The notes: generated by a model not told the origin, from the letters alone. A stretch of DNA of 43,905 nucleotides from Neptuniibacter caesariensis (GCF_000153345.1 NZ_CH724128.1:88516-132420), one strand, 5' to 3'. Numbered from the stretch's first letter, positions 17,974 to 29,217 are shown. Translations and numbers: made by a program.

Positions 17974-18210
17974 TTAAACTTTGTTGCCGTTAGCACGAAC
18001 TTCAGTCAGAACTGCGTCGATGCCTTTTTTATCGATGATGCGCATGCCTTTAGCAGATACACGCAGGCGAACGAATTTATTTTCGCTCTCTACCCAGAAA
18101 CGGTGCCAGTGCAGGTTTGGCAGAAAACGACGGCGAGTTTTACGCTGTGAGTGGGATACATTGTTCCCTGTAACTGGACGCTTACCAGTTACCATACAAA
18201 CTTTAGACAT
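17974..18210 (-). CDS. rpmB: Ribosomal protein bL28
   Basis: Large-subunit ribosomal protein L28, 78 residues, the E. coli length, starting [21 protein letters not shown] with the conserved basic stretch [17 protein letters not shown]. First gene of rpmB-rpmG. The upstream 220 bases to radC contain a good -10 (TATAAT on minus, plus positions 18378-18383), implying a leader of about 160 nt. Confidence 0.97.
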   Translation of the reverse strand: MSKVCMVTGKRPVTGNNVSHSQRKTRRRFLPNLHWHRFWVESENKFVRLRVSAKGMRIIDKKGIDAVLTEVRANGNKV

Positions 18211-18377
18211 TTTTTAAAGCCTTATAAAATTACAGGTTACGAATCTATCCTTTCTTTATTTATTGAAACGGTATAAAGGAATTGGCTCTGCACTCATCAG
18301 ATTTCCAACCGTTTCTCAGGCGGAGCGTCCCGTAACTAGACAAGAACCCGTACCGGAGTGTGGATAGAAGGTCGCGC

Positions 18378-18406
18378 ATTATACATAACAGTTTTACAAA
18401 TAACCA
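18378..18406 (-). promoter_or_regulatory. Promoter of rpmB-rpmG
   Basis: On the minus strand TGGTTA, then 17 bases, then a perfect TATAAT (18378-18383). The start would be near 18371, leaving a leader of about 160 nt before the rpmB ATG. I see no ribosomal-protein autoregulatory motif I can name in the leader. Confidence 0.6.
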
Positions 18407-18431
18407 GCGCTTTCCCTTATATAAAAACCGA

Positions 18432-19106
18432 TTAAAGTACCCCCTGCTCAGCAAAAGAGAAAACCTCTCCATCGCCCACCACCATGTGGTCAATTACCCT
18501 GACATCCACCAGCGCTAAAGCTTTCTGTAGCTTCAAGGTAATCTGTTCATCCGCGTCACTTGGTTCTGCTACACCCGAGGGGTGATTATGGGCAAGTACC
18601 ACCGCCCCAGCGTTATGATGCAAAGCTCGCGAAACGATTTCACGGGGATAGACCGCTGCGGCATTAATAGTCCCCCAAAAAAGGTTTTCATACTGAATAA
18701 CCCGATGTTTGTTATCGAGAAAAAGGCAAGCAAACACCTCACGATTATAATGACGCAACTGTGAGGCTAGCAGTGCTTTAACCTGCTGGGGGCTCTCTAG
18801 CGCGCTGCCTTTTTCCAAAACAGAAGTTAAATATCTTCGCCCCATTTCCAACACGGCCTGAAGCTGTGCATACTTAGCCACCCCCAACCCATTGGCTGAA
18901 CAAAAGCATTTCTGATCACTTTGTAGTAGTGCACTAAGCGAACCAAACTCAAGCAGCAGATCCCGGGCAAGATCAACAGCACTTTTCCCTTTGACCCCGG
19001 TTCTTAAAAAGATAGCCAAAAGCTCCGCATCCGACAAAGTAGCGGCCCCTTGTAGGAGCAACTTTTCCCTTGGACGCTCGGCCGCTGGCCATTCAGTGAT
19101 AGGCAT
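18432..19106 (-). CDS. radC: RadC family JAB/MPN-domain protein
   Basis: A 224-residue member of the RadC (DUF2466) family: an N-terminal helix-hairpin-helix-like part ([35 protein letters not shown]) and a JAB1/MPN domain. The metal motif [18 protein letters not shown] (HxHPSG-x6-D) is at about 172-189. The historical link to DNA repair is not well supported, and the biochemical role is unsettled. It lies upstream of rpmB in the common radC-rpmB-rpmG order and is divergent from coaBC. Confidence 0.95.
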   Translation of the reverse strand: MPITEWPAAERPREKLLLQGAATLSDAELLAIFLRTGVKGKSAVDLARDLLLEFGSLSALLQSDQKCFCSANGLGVAKYAQLQAVLEMGRRYLTSVLEKGSALESPQQVKALLASQLRHYNREVFACLFLDNKHRVIQYENLFWGTINAAAVYPREIVSRALHHNAGAVVLAHNHPSGVAEPSDADEQITLKLQKALALVDVRVIDHMVVGDGEVFSFAEQGVL

Positions 19107-19272
19107 AACTATTCCTTTAGCAAATTGAGATCATCTTCCTTGATGATCTTTAAGAAATTACCACTCCAATCTACGCAACTTTTCCGGAAAATGGTATGGT
19201 AGCGATCCATAATTTACCGGCGTATTTCATCTGTCAGGTAAGCAACCACAAACAAGGCCGTATCCAGCCAGT

Positions 19273-20481
19273 ATGCAAAGACTTACAAACAAACAGATCA
19301 TTCTTGGCATTACCGGTGGCATTGCCGCTTATAAAAGTGCAGAGCTCACCCGCATCCTTAAAGGCGCAGGCGCCGATGTCCGAGTAGTGATGACCCCCTC
19401 AGCGACTGAATTCATCACCCCTTTAACCCTTCAGGCATTATCTGGAAACCCAGTACATCTTCATCTACTGGATGCTGAGGCCGAAGCGGGTATGGGTCAT
19501 ATTGAGCTCGCAAAATGGGCCGACCTGGTTCTCGTCGCACCTGCAAGCGCAAATTTTATCTCCCGCCTCGCGTCAGGACAGGGCGATGATCTGTTAACCA
19601 CACTATGTCTGGCAACTGATGCGCCAATCTGCCTGGCGCCAGCAATGAATCAAGCCATGTGGCGTGATGATGGCACACAGGCAAATGTGAAAACCATAAC
19701 AGAACGTGACGTTAAGCTGTTTGGCCCTGGTATTGGAGAGCAAGCTTGTGGTGATACTGGCCCTGGGCGCATGCTTGAGCCTGAAGAGATCGCTAACCTG
19801 ACTGCCGAGCAGTTCCAAAGCGGCTCACTGACTGGCAAAACGGTGTTTATTACAGCAGGCCCTACCCGTGAAGCGATGGATCCTGTCCGTTATATCTCTA
19901 ACCACAGCTCAGGAAAGATGGGCTACGCCTTGGCTGAAGCCGCAGTTGAAGCTGGGGCAAAGGTTAAACTGATAAGTGGACCTGTTAACATCCCCGTTCC
20001 AGAACGGGTTGAACGTGTATCAGTAGAAAGCGCAGAAGAGATGCTTGAAGCATCTATGCTAGATCTTGGACTTTGCGATATTTTTATCGCGGCAGCAGCC
20101 GTTGCCGATTATCGCCCAACCGCGATAGCCGAGCATAAAATAAAAAAAGGTTCCGAGGAGATAATGGAACTCCACCTGGTTAAAAACCCTGATATTGTCG
20201 CTACTGTAGCAAACAGTTCACCTAAACCCTTTACGGTAGGCTTTGCGGCTGAAACAAAAGATGTTCTTGAATACGCCCGAAGCAAACTTGAGCGTAAAAA
20301 CCTTGATCTTATCATTGCCAATGATGTTTCACGGAGCGACATCGGCTTTAACAGCGATGAAAATGCAGTAACGTTGATCTCTGCCTCCTCTACCGAGAGC
20401 TTACCCCAGGCATCAAAACGTCAGCTTGCAAATCGCTTGATTGAAAGAATTTCCGCTCAGTACAAAAGCACGGCCCGCTAG
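19273..20481 (+). CDS. coaBC: Bifunctional CoaBC (phosphopantothenoylcysteine synthetase/decarboxylase)
   Basis: Makes 4'-phosphopantetheine for coenzyme A. The N-terminal FMN-dependent decarboxylase (CoaC) starts GITGGIAAYKSAELTR and holds LAPAMNQAMW near 118. The C-terminal synthetase (CoaB) begins at FITAGPTREAMDPVRYISNHSSGKMG near 197 and carries AAAVADYRP and KIKKG near 277-292. The 402 residues are the normal fusion length. It heads a run coaBC-algC-argB-slmA; dut, often placed next to coaBC in gammaproteobacteria, is not present. Confidence 0.97.
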   Translation: MQRLTNKQIILGITGGIAAYKSAELTRILKGAGADVRVVMTPSATEFITPLTLQALSGNPVHLHLLDAEAEAGMGHIELAKWADLVLVAPASANFISRLASGQGDDLLTTLCLATDAPICLAPAMNQAMWRDDGTQANVKTITERDVKLFGPGIGEQACGDTGPGRMLEPEEIANLTAEQFQSGSLTGKTVFITAGPTREAMDPVRYISNHSSGKMGYALAEAAVEAGAKVKLISGPVNIPVPERVERVSVESAEEMLEASMLDLGLCDIFIAAAAVADYRPTAIAEHKIKKGSEEIMELHLVKNPDIVATVANSSPKPFTVGFAAETKDVLEYARSKLERKNLDLIIANDVSRSDIGFNSDENAVTLISASSTESLPQASKRQLANRLIERISAQYKSTAR

Positions 20482-20538
20482 CCATACGCCATTGTCTGAG
20501 AAAACGATATCAAATTTTTGCTGTTTTAAAGGATTAAC

Positions 20539-21927
20539 ATGCGTTACCCACTGAACACTCTGGACCACACCATCTTCCGCGCTTACGATGTTCGCGGCAT
20601 TGTAGACACTGCCCTGACAGACGATACGGTTTACCACTTAGGAAGAGCTTTTGCAGCTGAAGCACGCTCACAAGGGGTCAATCAGGTTAACGTTGCCGCC
20701 GACGGTCGTTTATCCAGCCCTAAGCTTAAGCAGATTTTCAGCGAAGGCCTGACAGATGGAGGCTGTGATGTTACTGATGTGGGTTATGTACCCACACCAA
20801 CTTTATATTTCTCTGCCCACCAGAATGAACAGTGCACCGGGGTAATGATTACCGGCAGCCACAATCCTTCTGATTACAATGGCTTCAAAATGATGATCGC
20901 AGGCCACACACTGTCTGGCGATGATATTCAGGCACTGAAAGAACGGATCCTTACCCAGAACTATTCCGATGGCACTGGGCAACAAAATGATCTGGACATT
21001 AAAGCTCAATACCTGAATCGCATCCTTGAAGATGTAAAGCTTGCTAAACCTCTAAAAGTGGTTGTTGACTGTGGCAACGGCATCCCCGGCGAGCTTGCAC
21101 CTAAGTTAATCGAGCAACTGGGCTGTGAAATCATCCCGCTGTACTGTGATGTAGATGGCACATTCCCAAATCACCACCCTGACCCGGGCAAACCGAAAAA
21201 CCTCATCGATGCGATCGCGAAGGTGAAAGAGACCGACGCAGATTTGGGCCTGGCCTTTGATGGCGATGGCGACCGTGTAGGCGTTATCACAAACTCTGGC
21301 CACCTTATCTACCCTGACCGGGTAATGATGCTTTTCTCTGAAGACATTCTGTCCCGCAACCCAGGAGCTGAAATTATCTTTGATGTTAAATGCTCTCGCT
21401 TACTGGCTAATGTCATTCGCGAAGCTGGGGGCAAGGCAACCATGTGGCGTACAGGGCACTCTTTAATCAAACAGAAGATCAAAGAAAGCGGCGCACTGCT
21501 AGGCGGCGAAATGAGCGGACACATTTTCTTCAAAGAACGCTGGTACGGCTTTGATGATGCACTCTACAGCGCAGCTCGCTTATTGGAGATTCTTTCCAAT
21601 ACGGAGCAAACCTCAGACGAGATCTTTGCTAAATACCCTGAAGACGTCAGCACACCAGAGTTAAACATTACTGTTACTGACGAAAACAAATTCGATATCG
21701 TTGAAGCCCTTCAGGCCAAAACATTTGCAGGTGGCGAAGCCAACCATATCGACGGTGTTCGTGTTGATTACCCAGACGGCTGGGGCTTAGTTCGCGCCTC
21801 GAACACTACCCCTGTATTGGTTTTGCGCTTTGAAGCTGAAACTAGCGAAGCACTCGAACGTATTCGTAATGATTTTGAGCAAAAGCTACATGAGGTTGAT
21901 AACACCCTGGTTATCCCTCACGAGTAA
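20539..21927 (+). CDS. algC: Phosphomannomutase/phosphoglucomutase AlgC
   Basis: Interconverts mannose or glucose 1- and 6-phosphates, feeding exopolysaccharide and LPS precursors. The 462 residues match Pseudomonas AlgC. It shows the phosphoserine loop TGSHNPSDYNGFKM near residue 105, the metal site FDGDGDRVGV near 240, the sugar-binding GGEMSGHIFF near 320, and the C-terminal phosphate-binding RASNTTPVLVLRFE near 420. The start has AAAGGATT upstream. It follows coaBC by 57 bases and precedes argB by 53. Confidence 0.94.
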   Translation: MRYPLNTLDHTIFRAYDVRGIVDTALTDDTVYHLGRAFAAEARSQGVNQVNVAADGRLSSPKLKQIFSEGLTDGGCDVTDVGYVPTPTLYFSAHQNEQCTGVMITGSHNPSDYNGFKMMIAGHTLSGDDIQALKERILTQNYSDGTGQQNDLDIKAQYLNRILEDVKLAKPLKVVVDCGNGIPGELAPKLIEQLGCEIIPLYCDVDGTFPNHHPDPGKPKNLIDAIAKVKETDADLGLAFDGDGDRVGVITNSGHLIYPDRVMMLFSEDILSRNPGAEIIFDVKCSRLLANVIREAGGKATMWRTGHSLIKQKIKESGALLGGEMSGHIFFKERWYGFDDALYSAARLLEILSNTEQTSDEIFAKYPEDVSTPELNITVTDENKFDIVEALQAKTFAGGEANHIDGVRVDYPDGWGLVRASNTTPVLVLRFEAETSEALERIRNDFEQKLHEVDNTLVIPHE

Positions 21928-21971
21928 TACCTAAAACGACAGCCTCAGCGCTGCCGTAAGAATAAGATTAA

Positions 21972-22880
<909 letters not shown>

Positions 22881-22890
22881 GGACAGTTGC

Positions 22891-23484
22891 ATGAGCGAAA
22901 ACGAAAAACTTTCTCGCCGGGAGCAGATTTTGCAAGCCCTGGCGCAGATGCTTGAAGTAAATCCGGGCCAACGTATAACAACTGCAGCCCTGGCAAAGCA
23001 GGTCGGTGTTTCTGAAGCTGCGCTTTACCGTCACTTCCCAAGTAAAGCACGCATGTTTGAAGGGCTGATCGGGTTTATTGAGGAAACCATATTCAGCCGG
23101 GTAACCGCAATCACTCAGGTTGAATCTGACGGCATCAAACAATGCGAGCAAGTACTTACTTTACTTCTGGCCTTTGTTGAGCGTAACCCTGGCATGGCAC
23201 GGATACTAACTGGGGATGCACTAGCAGGCGAAACTGATCGCCTACGCCAACGTATCAATCAGTTCTTTGAGCGCCTTGAAACTCAGCTTAAACAGATTCT
23301 CCGTGAAGCCGAAGCGAAAGAGGGATTACGGACAGAAACAACAGCAGGCGCTTCCGCAAATCTAATGCTTGCCGCAGCCGAAGGCAGAATCCGTCAATTC
23401 GTTCGTACTGAGTTTCGCAAGAAACCCACTGAGCAATGGACCGACCAATGGCCTAGAATCGCCAATGGCGTTTTCCGCGACTAG
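22891..23484 (+). CDS. slmA: Nucleoid occlusion factor SlmA
   Basis: TetR-family DNA-binding protein that blocks FtsZ ring assembly over the nucleoid. It is 197 residues; the N-terminal helix-turn-helix [32 protein letters not shown] is at about 31-62, nearly identical in form to E. coli SlmA, with the rest the helical FtsZ-interacting body. It starts 10 bases after argB and is probably co-transcribed with it. As a TetR relative it binds specific chromosomal sites; none was identified in this window. Confidence 0.94.
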   Translation: MSENEKLSRREQILQALAQMLEVNPGQRITTAALAKQVGVSEAALYRHFPSKARMFEGLIGFIEETIFSRVTAITQVESDGIKQCEQVLTLLLAFVERNPGMARILTGDALAGETDRLRQRINQFFERLETQLKQILREAEAKEGLRTETTAGASANLMLAAAEGRIRQFVRTEFRKKPTEQWTDQWPRIANGVFRD

Positions 23485-23543
23485 CAACATCCCGGGGAGC
23501 TAAACCGCTCCCCTAGTTTCCCTATCTAAACCACCAGCAGACT

Positions 23544-24326
23544 ATGGATCTCATCCTCGAACAAGCCGGACTCTTCCTTTTATCACTTTTTGCCAATGGC
23601 CTTTCGGCTATGGCCGGTGGTGGTGCAGGCTTACTACAGTTGCCTGTGCTTCTTTTTTTAGGGTTAAGCTTCAGCACTGCGCTCGCTACCCATAAAATCG
23701 CTAGCGTAGCCTTAGGGGTCGGCGCAACCATTCGCCACCTTCGTGAAGGTAAGTTAGATCTTCGCTTTTGTACTTTCATCCTCTGCTGCGGATTACCTGG
23801 TGTTGTAGTTGGCGCTGACATCATTCTAAAAATTCCGGAGGGCTGGACTATTTTCAGCCTGGGGGTTCTGACTTCAGGGCTGGGCTTATACTCATTTCGC
23901 AAAAAGTCGTTAGGGATGGAGCATCAACCCCGAAACCGGGACAGACAAGGTTTTATCATCGGGGGATTAGCCCTCTTTATTATTGGCGCACTGAATGGCT
24001 CTCTGACATCTGGCACCGGGCTTTTTGTTACGTTGTGGCTGGTCCGCTGGTTTGGGCTGGATTATAAAACTGCCGTCACCTATGTACTTATTCTGGTTGG
24101 GTTGTTTTGGAATTCTACCGGCGCTATAACCGTGGCATTACAGCAAGTTCCACGCTGGGACTGGCTGCCCGCATTACTTGTGGGAGCTACAATTGGCTCT
24201 TATCTGGGGGCACACCTTGCAATTACACAAGGAAACAAACTGGTAAAACGCGCCTTTGAAACGCTCACCGTCATGGTAGGGATCAAACTGATCGGCGATG
24301 GACTATCAATTCTATCTAGTGTTTAG
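23544..24326 (+). CDS. TauE/SafE (TSUP) family permease
   Basis: A 260-residue integral membrane protein with about eight helices in two similar halves, each starting with a glycine-rich segment (NGLSAMAGGGAGLLQLPVLL near 19, and GALNGSLTSGTGLFVTLWLV near 151), as in the TSUP/sulfite exporter superfamily. Substrates in the family include sulfite, sulfoacetate and other organosulfur anions; which applies here cannot be told. The stop overlaps the convergent yibQ-like gene by 11 bases. Confidence 0.87.
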   Translation: MDLILEQAGLFLLSLFANGLSAMAGGGAGLLQLPVLLFLGLSFSTALATHKIASVALGVGATIRHLREGKLDLRFCTFILCCGLPGVVVGADIILKIPEGWTIFSLGVLTSGLGLYSFRKKSLGMEHQPRNRDRQGFIIGGLALFIIGALNGSLTSGTGLFVTLWLVRWFGLDYKTAVTYVLILVGLFWNSTGAITVALQQVPRWDWLPALLVGATIGSYLGAHLAITQGNKLVKRAFETLTVMVGIKLIGDGLSILSSV

Positions 24327-25155
24327 CCGCAACAGGTAAGGCCTGACAGTGCCCTTCGACCTTATCGCAATCACTGACCTGCGGCTGAGCCATCAGCAGT
24401 TGCGAGCGCGAACGAATTGCCAGAAGCTCAGAAGCCGTTACTAAACGGATACCTAGCTGCTCTAGAATAGGCAATGCTTCGGAAAGATACTCAACAGTTT
24501 CCGGATAGGGGTGACCTATCACAACCGCATGACCTTGAGTCACAGCCAGGCTCACCGCCTGTTTAAATTGATTGTGGATGTAACCCCACTCCTGGCGATT
24601 ATCGAGAAAAACATCTCTCACCAAATAGGGAATACCGTATTCATGGGCCACTTTCCAGGCGACTGTTTTTGAAGTCGTCATGCTATCCAGAAAGAACATA
24701 TTGCGCTGCTTCACAACCCGCATGATATCGCGCATTTTTTCCCGGTCTTCGGTCAATAAGCTCCCCATATGGTTATTCATCCCAACCGCATAAGGAATCG
24801 AATCCAGACCATCACCCAGAATATGCTGTAGTTCAGCCGTGTTATGTCGATGTGTTAATGCCCCTGGACCAAGCCTCAAACCGGCTTTATTCTCCATAGG
24901 CGCATGCAAAATCACCTCTTTACCTAGAAAGTGCGCTGTTTTTGCTAATTCGAAGGAGTGTGGCGTGTGTGGCAAAAAAGCATAAGTGATCGCTCCAGGC
25001 AGCTCAATAGCCGCTAAACCTTTCTTGCGGTTATCACCAATATCATCGATCACGATTGCCATAACCGGCTGATGACTGACAACTGGGGCAGCATTTACAG
25101 CAAAGGAGGCAAACAGGAAAACCAACGCTGCAATTCCGAACCCTTTCATAGACAT
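24316..25155 (-). CDS. yibQ: YibQ-like divergent polysaccharide deacetylase
   Basis: A periplasmic protein of the divergent polysaccharide deacetylase (DUF610/YibQ) family, 279 residues. A signal peptide (MSMKGFGIAALVFLFASFAVNAA) is followed by AIVIDDIGDNRKKG near 32 and VILHAPMENK near 80, which keep the first Asp pair and the His-containing motif of the NodB-like fold. The ATG overlaps the ctpA stop (TAATG), so translation is coupled. The cluster gpmI-envC-ctpA-yibQ links it to cell-envelope remodelling; the true substrate is unknown. Confidence 0.9.
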   Translation of the reverse strand: MSMKGFGIAALVFLFASFAVNAAPVVSHQPVMAIVIDDIGDNRKKGLAAIELPGAITYAFLPHTPHSFELAKTAHFLGKEVILHAPMENKAGLRLGPGALTHRHNTAELQHILGDGLDSIPYAVGMNNHMGSLLTEDREKMRDIMRVVKQRNMFFLDSMTTSKTVAWKVAHEYGIPYLVRDVFLDNRQEWGYIHNQFKQAVSLAVTQGHAVVIGHPYPETVEYLSEALPILEQLGIRLVTASELLAIRSRSQLLMAQPQVSDCDKVEGHCQALPVAAKH

Positions 25156-26456
25156 TAGCCTTTTTTCACTATAACCAGCGCCTTAAGGAGGTTGAGCGCC
25201 TCATAAAGCTGATAATCACGTTCTGCCAGATTAGACTTCCTGTCTGAACTCGATTTAGTCTTACCTGCTCCATTATCCAGATGCCCGGAAAGGTCTTTCT
25301 CCTTTAGAAACTCCTGGCCATCATCACGCAAAGTAATTTCGGCATCCCGAACCTCGATATCAGGCTTAATACCCTGCGCCTGGATCGAACGACCATTCGG
25401 CGTATAGTATCGAGCAGTCGTCAGTTTAAGGGCGCGTTCTTTGGTCAGCGGTAAGACTGTCTGCACAGACCCTTTACCAAAGCTTTCCTGACCCATGATG
25501 ATAGCGCGTTTTTGGTCCTGTAATGCGCCGGCAACAATTTCTGAAGCGGAAGCAGAACCGCCATTGATCAGAACAACCATGGGCAAATCAGGCACCAGCG
25601 TTGTATTCGTCGCACTAAAACGCTGCTCAGATTCTTGCAAACGACCTTTCGTGTACACAATCAGTCCTTCATTGATAAAGGCGTCACTGATATCCACCGC
25701 GGCTTGTAAAACCCCTCCCGGGTTATTGCGCAGATCAAGCACAACACCACGGAGATCATTTTCCAGCAAACGTTTCAGGTGCTTATTCACTTCCTTACCT
25801 GAATCAACCTGAAACTGAGAGACCCTTAGGTAGCCATAGTTTTCATCCAGCATACGGCTCTTAACACTCGCCACCTGAATGACATCCCTGACCACTTCAA
25901 TTTCAAGCGGCTTTTCTTCACCTTCACGAACAATAGTCAGGATTATTTTACTGCCTGGTTTGCCACGCATAAGCTCGACAGCTTCATTCAGGCCCATACC
26001 CTGTACAGGATGCTCATCTAACTTCGTGATCAGGTCCCCAGCCTTCACTCCCGCCCGTTGAGCCGGAGTATCATCAATAGGAGTGATGACCCTAACAAAG
26101 CCATCCTCAAGCCCAACTTCGATACCCAGGCCACCAAATTCACCACTGGTATGCGCCTGAAGGTTTTCGAATTCACTCGGTTCCAAATAAGCAGAATGAG
26201 GGTCTAGACCCGCGATCATGCCACGCAGCGCATCCTCAAGCAGGACTGCATCGTCAACAGGTTCTACATAAGCTGACTTGATACGCTGAAAAACTTCGGT
26301 AAAAAGACGTAACTCATCAAGAGGTAGAGATTTAACGGAAGGGGTCGCCTCTTCTGTCTGCGACTCTTCAGCCATAACCGGAACAGAAAGCGCACTACTT
26401 AACGCTACACCCAGTGCTATGTTTTTCCACATGCCAGACTGAAAAACTGACTTCAT
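25155..26456 (-). CDS. ctpA: C-terminal processing peptidase (S41 family)
   Basis: Periplasmic serine protease with a signal peptide (residues 1-29), a PDZ domain (GLGIEVGLEDGFVRVITPIDDTPAQRAGVKAGD, near 113-146) and a tail-specific protease domain. The catalytic Ser is in INGGSASASEIVAGAL near 300 and the Lys in ESFGKGSVQTV near 330, the Ser/Lys dyad of S41. 433 residues. It lies directly after envC and before the YibQ-like gene. In related bacteria such CtpA proteins degrade murein hydrolases, which suits this neighbourhood. Confidence 0.93.
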   Translation of the reverse strand: MKSVFQSGMWKNIALGVALSSALSVPVMAEESQTEEATPSVKSLPLDELRLFTEVFQRIKSAYVEPVDDAVLLEDALRGMIAGLDPHSAYLEPSEFENLQAHTSGEFGGLGIEVGLEDGFVRVITPIDDTPAQRAGVKAGDLITKLDEHPVQGMGLNEAVELMRGKPGSKIILTIVREGEEKPLEIEVVRDVIQVASVKSRMLDENYGYLRVSQFQVDSGKEVNKHLKRLLENDLRGVVLDLRNNPGGVLQAAVDISDAFINEGLIVYTKGRLQESEQRFSATNTTLVPDLPMVVLINGGSASASEIVAGALQDQKRAIIMGQESFGKGSVQTVLPLTKERALKLTTARYYTPNGRSIQAQGIKPDIEVRDAEITLRDDGQEFLKEKDLSGHLDNGAGKTKSSSDRKSNLAERDYQLYEALNLLKALVIVKKG

Positions 26457-26475
26457 ATCCTATTCCCTATTTCTA

Positions 26476-27612
26476 TTAACGTCGTAACCAGCCCTTAGGA
26501 TTGCTTGGCTTCCCTTTGTATCTGACAGCAAAATAAAGGCCGTTCTGCTCTTTACCGCCGCTGCTTCCAGCAGTGGCGATAACATCACCCGCAGCAACCC
26601 AGTCTCCTGTTTCCAGTAGTAGGCTCTGGTTATAGCCATAGAGACTCATATAACCGGAGCCATGATCTACGATTAAGACTAAACCATAACCTCTCAGCCA
26701 GTCGGAAAACACCACTCTTCCATGGTGAATAGCTTTTACCGGCGCAGCTTCCTTAGCTTGAATCCAAATTCCATCATAACGGATATTATTCCGCACCGTA
26801 CCAAAATTCTGCTTTATCCTTCCTTTTAACGGCCAAGGAAGCTTACCTTTTAGCTGCCTGAATGATTTATTGTCCTTAACCAGGGTCGCAAAGTTCAGAC
26901 TTTTTTCTATTTCTTCTAATACGGCCCGCAATCGTTTTTGGTCCAACTGAAGCTGTTTTAACTTCTTTTCATCCGATGAAAGCGTTTTTTTTAGTTGGGC
27001 TAGGGTAAATTTCCGCTCAGTTTGGGTTCTCTGCAAAGAGGCAACTTCTAGTTTAAGCTCGTCACGCTTAACCACCATTTTCTTTTCAGTTTCACTAAGC
27101 TCTCGCTCTGTGCCACTTAATTCATTGAGTTTTGCACGGAACTGCGCCATATCTTTCTTTAACGCATCATTCACAAAATCATAATAACGGATGGTTCGAT
27201 CCAGATTTTCAGGATCCCGCTGAGTTAACAGAAGTTGGAGCCGAGCCTGATTCCCCATCTGATATTGCTGAGCAATCTGCTTCTCTATGATATCTGCGCG
27301 CTTTTTCAATTCAGCTTTCAGTTGATCACGCTTTTCTTCAAGATTATCAGCATGACTACCCAGGCCGCTCAATTGTTTATCCAACGACTGAATCTGCCGG
27401 GCAAGCTTGCCAATTTTAACTTCGCTATTGCGGAGCGTTTGACTCAGACTTCGAGACTCGCCTTCTTGCTGGCGCATTCCCTTCTGAAGTTTCCCAATCC
27501 GGGCAGACAGTTGTTTAAGCTGCTTTTCAGTCATTGCCTGCTTATCTGCAGCAACAGCAGGGACAGTACAACAAAGCAAAGTCAGGATAACAGCGGTGAA
27601 GGTGCGAAGCAT
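26476..27612 (-). CDS. envC: Murein hydrolase activator EnvC
   Basis: Periplasmic division factor that activates amidases AmiA/AmiB. It is 378 residues from the ATG at 27612, which starts a clear signal peptide (MLRTFTAVILTLLCCTVPAVAA); the longer frame would start inside the upstream terminator and is rejected. A long coiled coil covers residues 30-240. A C-terminal LytM/M23 domain follows, with degenerate metal-site positions (GLYFAVRYKGKPSNPKGWL replaces the usual HxH), so it is expected to be an activator, not a peptidase. It lies in the gpmI-envC-ctpA-yibQ order. Confidence 0.94.
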   Translation of the reverse strand: MLRTFTAVILTLLCCTVPAVAADKQAMTEKQLKQLSARIGKLQKGMRQQEGESRSLSQTLRNSEVKIGKLARQIQSLDKQLSGLGSHADNLEEKRDQLKAELKKRADIIEKQIAQQYQMGNQARLQLLLTQRDPENLDRTIRYYDFVNDALKKDMAQFRAKLNELSGTERELSETEKKMVVKRDELKLEVASLQRTQTERKFTLAQLKKTLSSDEKKLKQLQLDQKRLRAVLEEIEKSLNFATLVKDNKSFRQLKGKLPWPLKGRIKQNFGTVRNNIRYDGIWIQAKEAAPVKAIHHGRVVFSDWLRGYGLVLIVDHGSGYMSLYGYNQSLLLETGDWVAAGDVIATAGSSGGKEQNGLYFAVRYKGKPSNPKGWLRR

Positions 27613-27627
27613 AAGTAACCGGAAATG

Positions 27628-27656
27628 AAAAAGGGATAACATGTTATCCCTTTTTT
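27628..27656. terminator. Terminator between gpmI and envC
   Basis: A perfect palindrome AAGGGATAACATGTTATCCCTT flanked by A and T runs, 10 bases after the gpmI stop. It can stop gpmI transcription on minus. As it overlaps the leader of envC, it may partly uncouple envC from gpmI. Confidence 0.8.
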
Positions 27657-27666
27657 ACCTTTAGAT

Positions 27667-29217
27667 TCAGAAAGATGCTAGTGGTTTACCACTCATTTCT
27701 TCCGGTGCCTCAAGCCCCATCAGCGACAGGAGCGTTGGCGCAAGATCGCATAAGGCCCCATCCGCCAGATTTAGTTCGCCATTACGCGGGCCATCATAAA
27801 TCAAAGCCACTGGCCAGTTAGTATGAGATGTATGAGGCTGTCCTGTCTCAGGGTTAACCATCAGTTCAACATTACCGTGATCTGCAGTGATCAATGCCTC
27901 ACCATCAACTTCTCTCAGTGCAGCCAATACTTTTTCCACACAGTCATCAACTACTTCACAAGCCTTCACAGCAGCATCGAACTTACCGGTGTGGCCAACC
28001 ATATCGCCATTAGCGAAGTTACACACGATCAGATCATATTTACCACTACGAATCGCTTCGACCAGCTTTTCCGTTACTTCCGGCGCACTCATTTCAGGCT
28101 GCAAGTCATACGTCGCCACATCGGGTGATGGCACCAGAATGCGATCTTCGCCTGGGTAAACCTCTTCCTGACCACCATTAAAGAAGAATGTTACATGTGC
28201 ATACTTCTCAGTTTCAGCAATACGTAGTTGAGTCTTTCCGATACCAGACAAGAATTCACCCAGGTCGTTACTGATCGCCTGTGGAGGGTATGCACAGTCA
28301 GCCTGAATATCAGCAGCATACTGAGTCATCATCACATAACTTGCCAACTCTGGCGTGGCAGCACGCTCAAAGCCTGAAAAGTCAGCTTTTTCAGTAAAGG
28401 CACGGGTAATCTCACGAGCACGATCCGGGCGGAAATTTGCACAAATCAGCGCATCACCATCACTTACCACGCCTTTAGGATTCCCTTCAGTATCAGTGAT
28501 CACTGTCGCCTGGACAAATTCGTCGTTTTCATCACGACCATAAGCATCTTGCAGCGCGCCAACAGCCGAAGTCGCCGTACAAGGTGCCTGACCCGAAGTC
28601 ATCGCATCATACCCCTGTTGCACACGATCCCAACGGTTATCACGATCCATGCTGAAATAACGCCCGGCTACCGTCGCGATTGCCCCAACGCCTAGTTCAG
28701 CTAACTTTTCCTCAGTTCGCAGCAAAGAGGGTTCAGCGGAACGTGGCGGCATATCACGCCCATCAAGAATGGCATGCACGTACAGTTTTTCTGCACCGCG
28801 CTTAACCGCCATCTCTAAGAGTGCAAAGATATGTTCTTCATGACTGTGAACCCCACCAGGAGAAAGCAGGCCTACGATATGAACCGCTTTACCCACGGAA
28901 ATCGCTTTATCCATCGCATCGACAAGAACAGCGTTGTCAAAAAACTCACCGTCCTCAATCGCCTTAGAGATGCGAGTAAAGTTTTGATAAACGACACGCC
29001 CAGCGCCAATATTCATATGGCCAACTTCAGAGTTCCCCATCTGCCCATCAGGCAAGCCCACTGCCATTCCTGATGTCTGGATGCGGGAATTAGGATTCTC
29101 GGCTAGTAACTTATCCCATACTGGCGTGTTTGCTGCCTGGATAGCTGAGGACTCAGAACTTTCAACACCGTAACCATCCAGGATGATCAGGGCTTTGGTT
29201 GCGCGCTTTTGTGTCAT
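27667..29217 (-). CDS. gpmI: 2,3-bisphosphoglycerate-independent phosphoglycerate mutase GpmI
   Basis: Manganese-dependent glycolytic mutase (3-phosphoglycerate to 2-phosphoglycerate). The 516 residues fit the family. The metal and Ser nucleophile sites are [13 protein letters not shown] near 9 and [17 protein letters not shown] near 59-75. Later metal ligands lie in [22 protein letters not shown] near 401 and [13 protein letters not shown] near 443. It heads the minus-strand envelope cluster and is divergent from the rhodanese gene. Confidence 0.97.
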   Translation of the reverse strand: MTQKRATKALIILDGYGVESSESSAIQAANTPVWDKLLAENPNSRIQTSGMAVGLPDGQMGNSEVGHMNIGAGRVVYQNFTRISKAIEDGEFFDNAVLVDAMDKAISVGKAVHIVGLLSPGGVHSHEEHIFALLEMAVKRGAEKLYVHAILDGRDMPPRSAEPSLLRTEEKLAELGVGAIATVAGRYFSMDRDNRWDRVQQGYDAMTSGQAPCTATSAVGALQDAYGRDENDEFVQATVITDTEGNPKGVVSDGDALICANFRPDRAREITRAFTEKADFSGFERAATPELASYVMMTQYAADIQADCAYPPQAISNDLGEFLSGIGKTQLRIAETEKYAHVTFFFNGGQEEVYPGEDRILVPSPDVATYDLQPEMSAPEVTEKLVEAIRSGKYDLIVCNFANGDMVGHTGKFDAAVKACEVVDDCVEKVLAALREVDGEALITADHGNVELMVNPETGQPHTSHTNWPVALIYDGPRNGELNLADGALCDLAPTLLSLMGLEAPEEMSGKPLASF

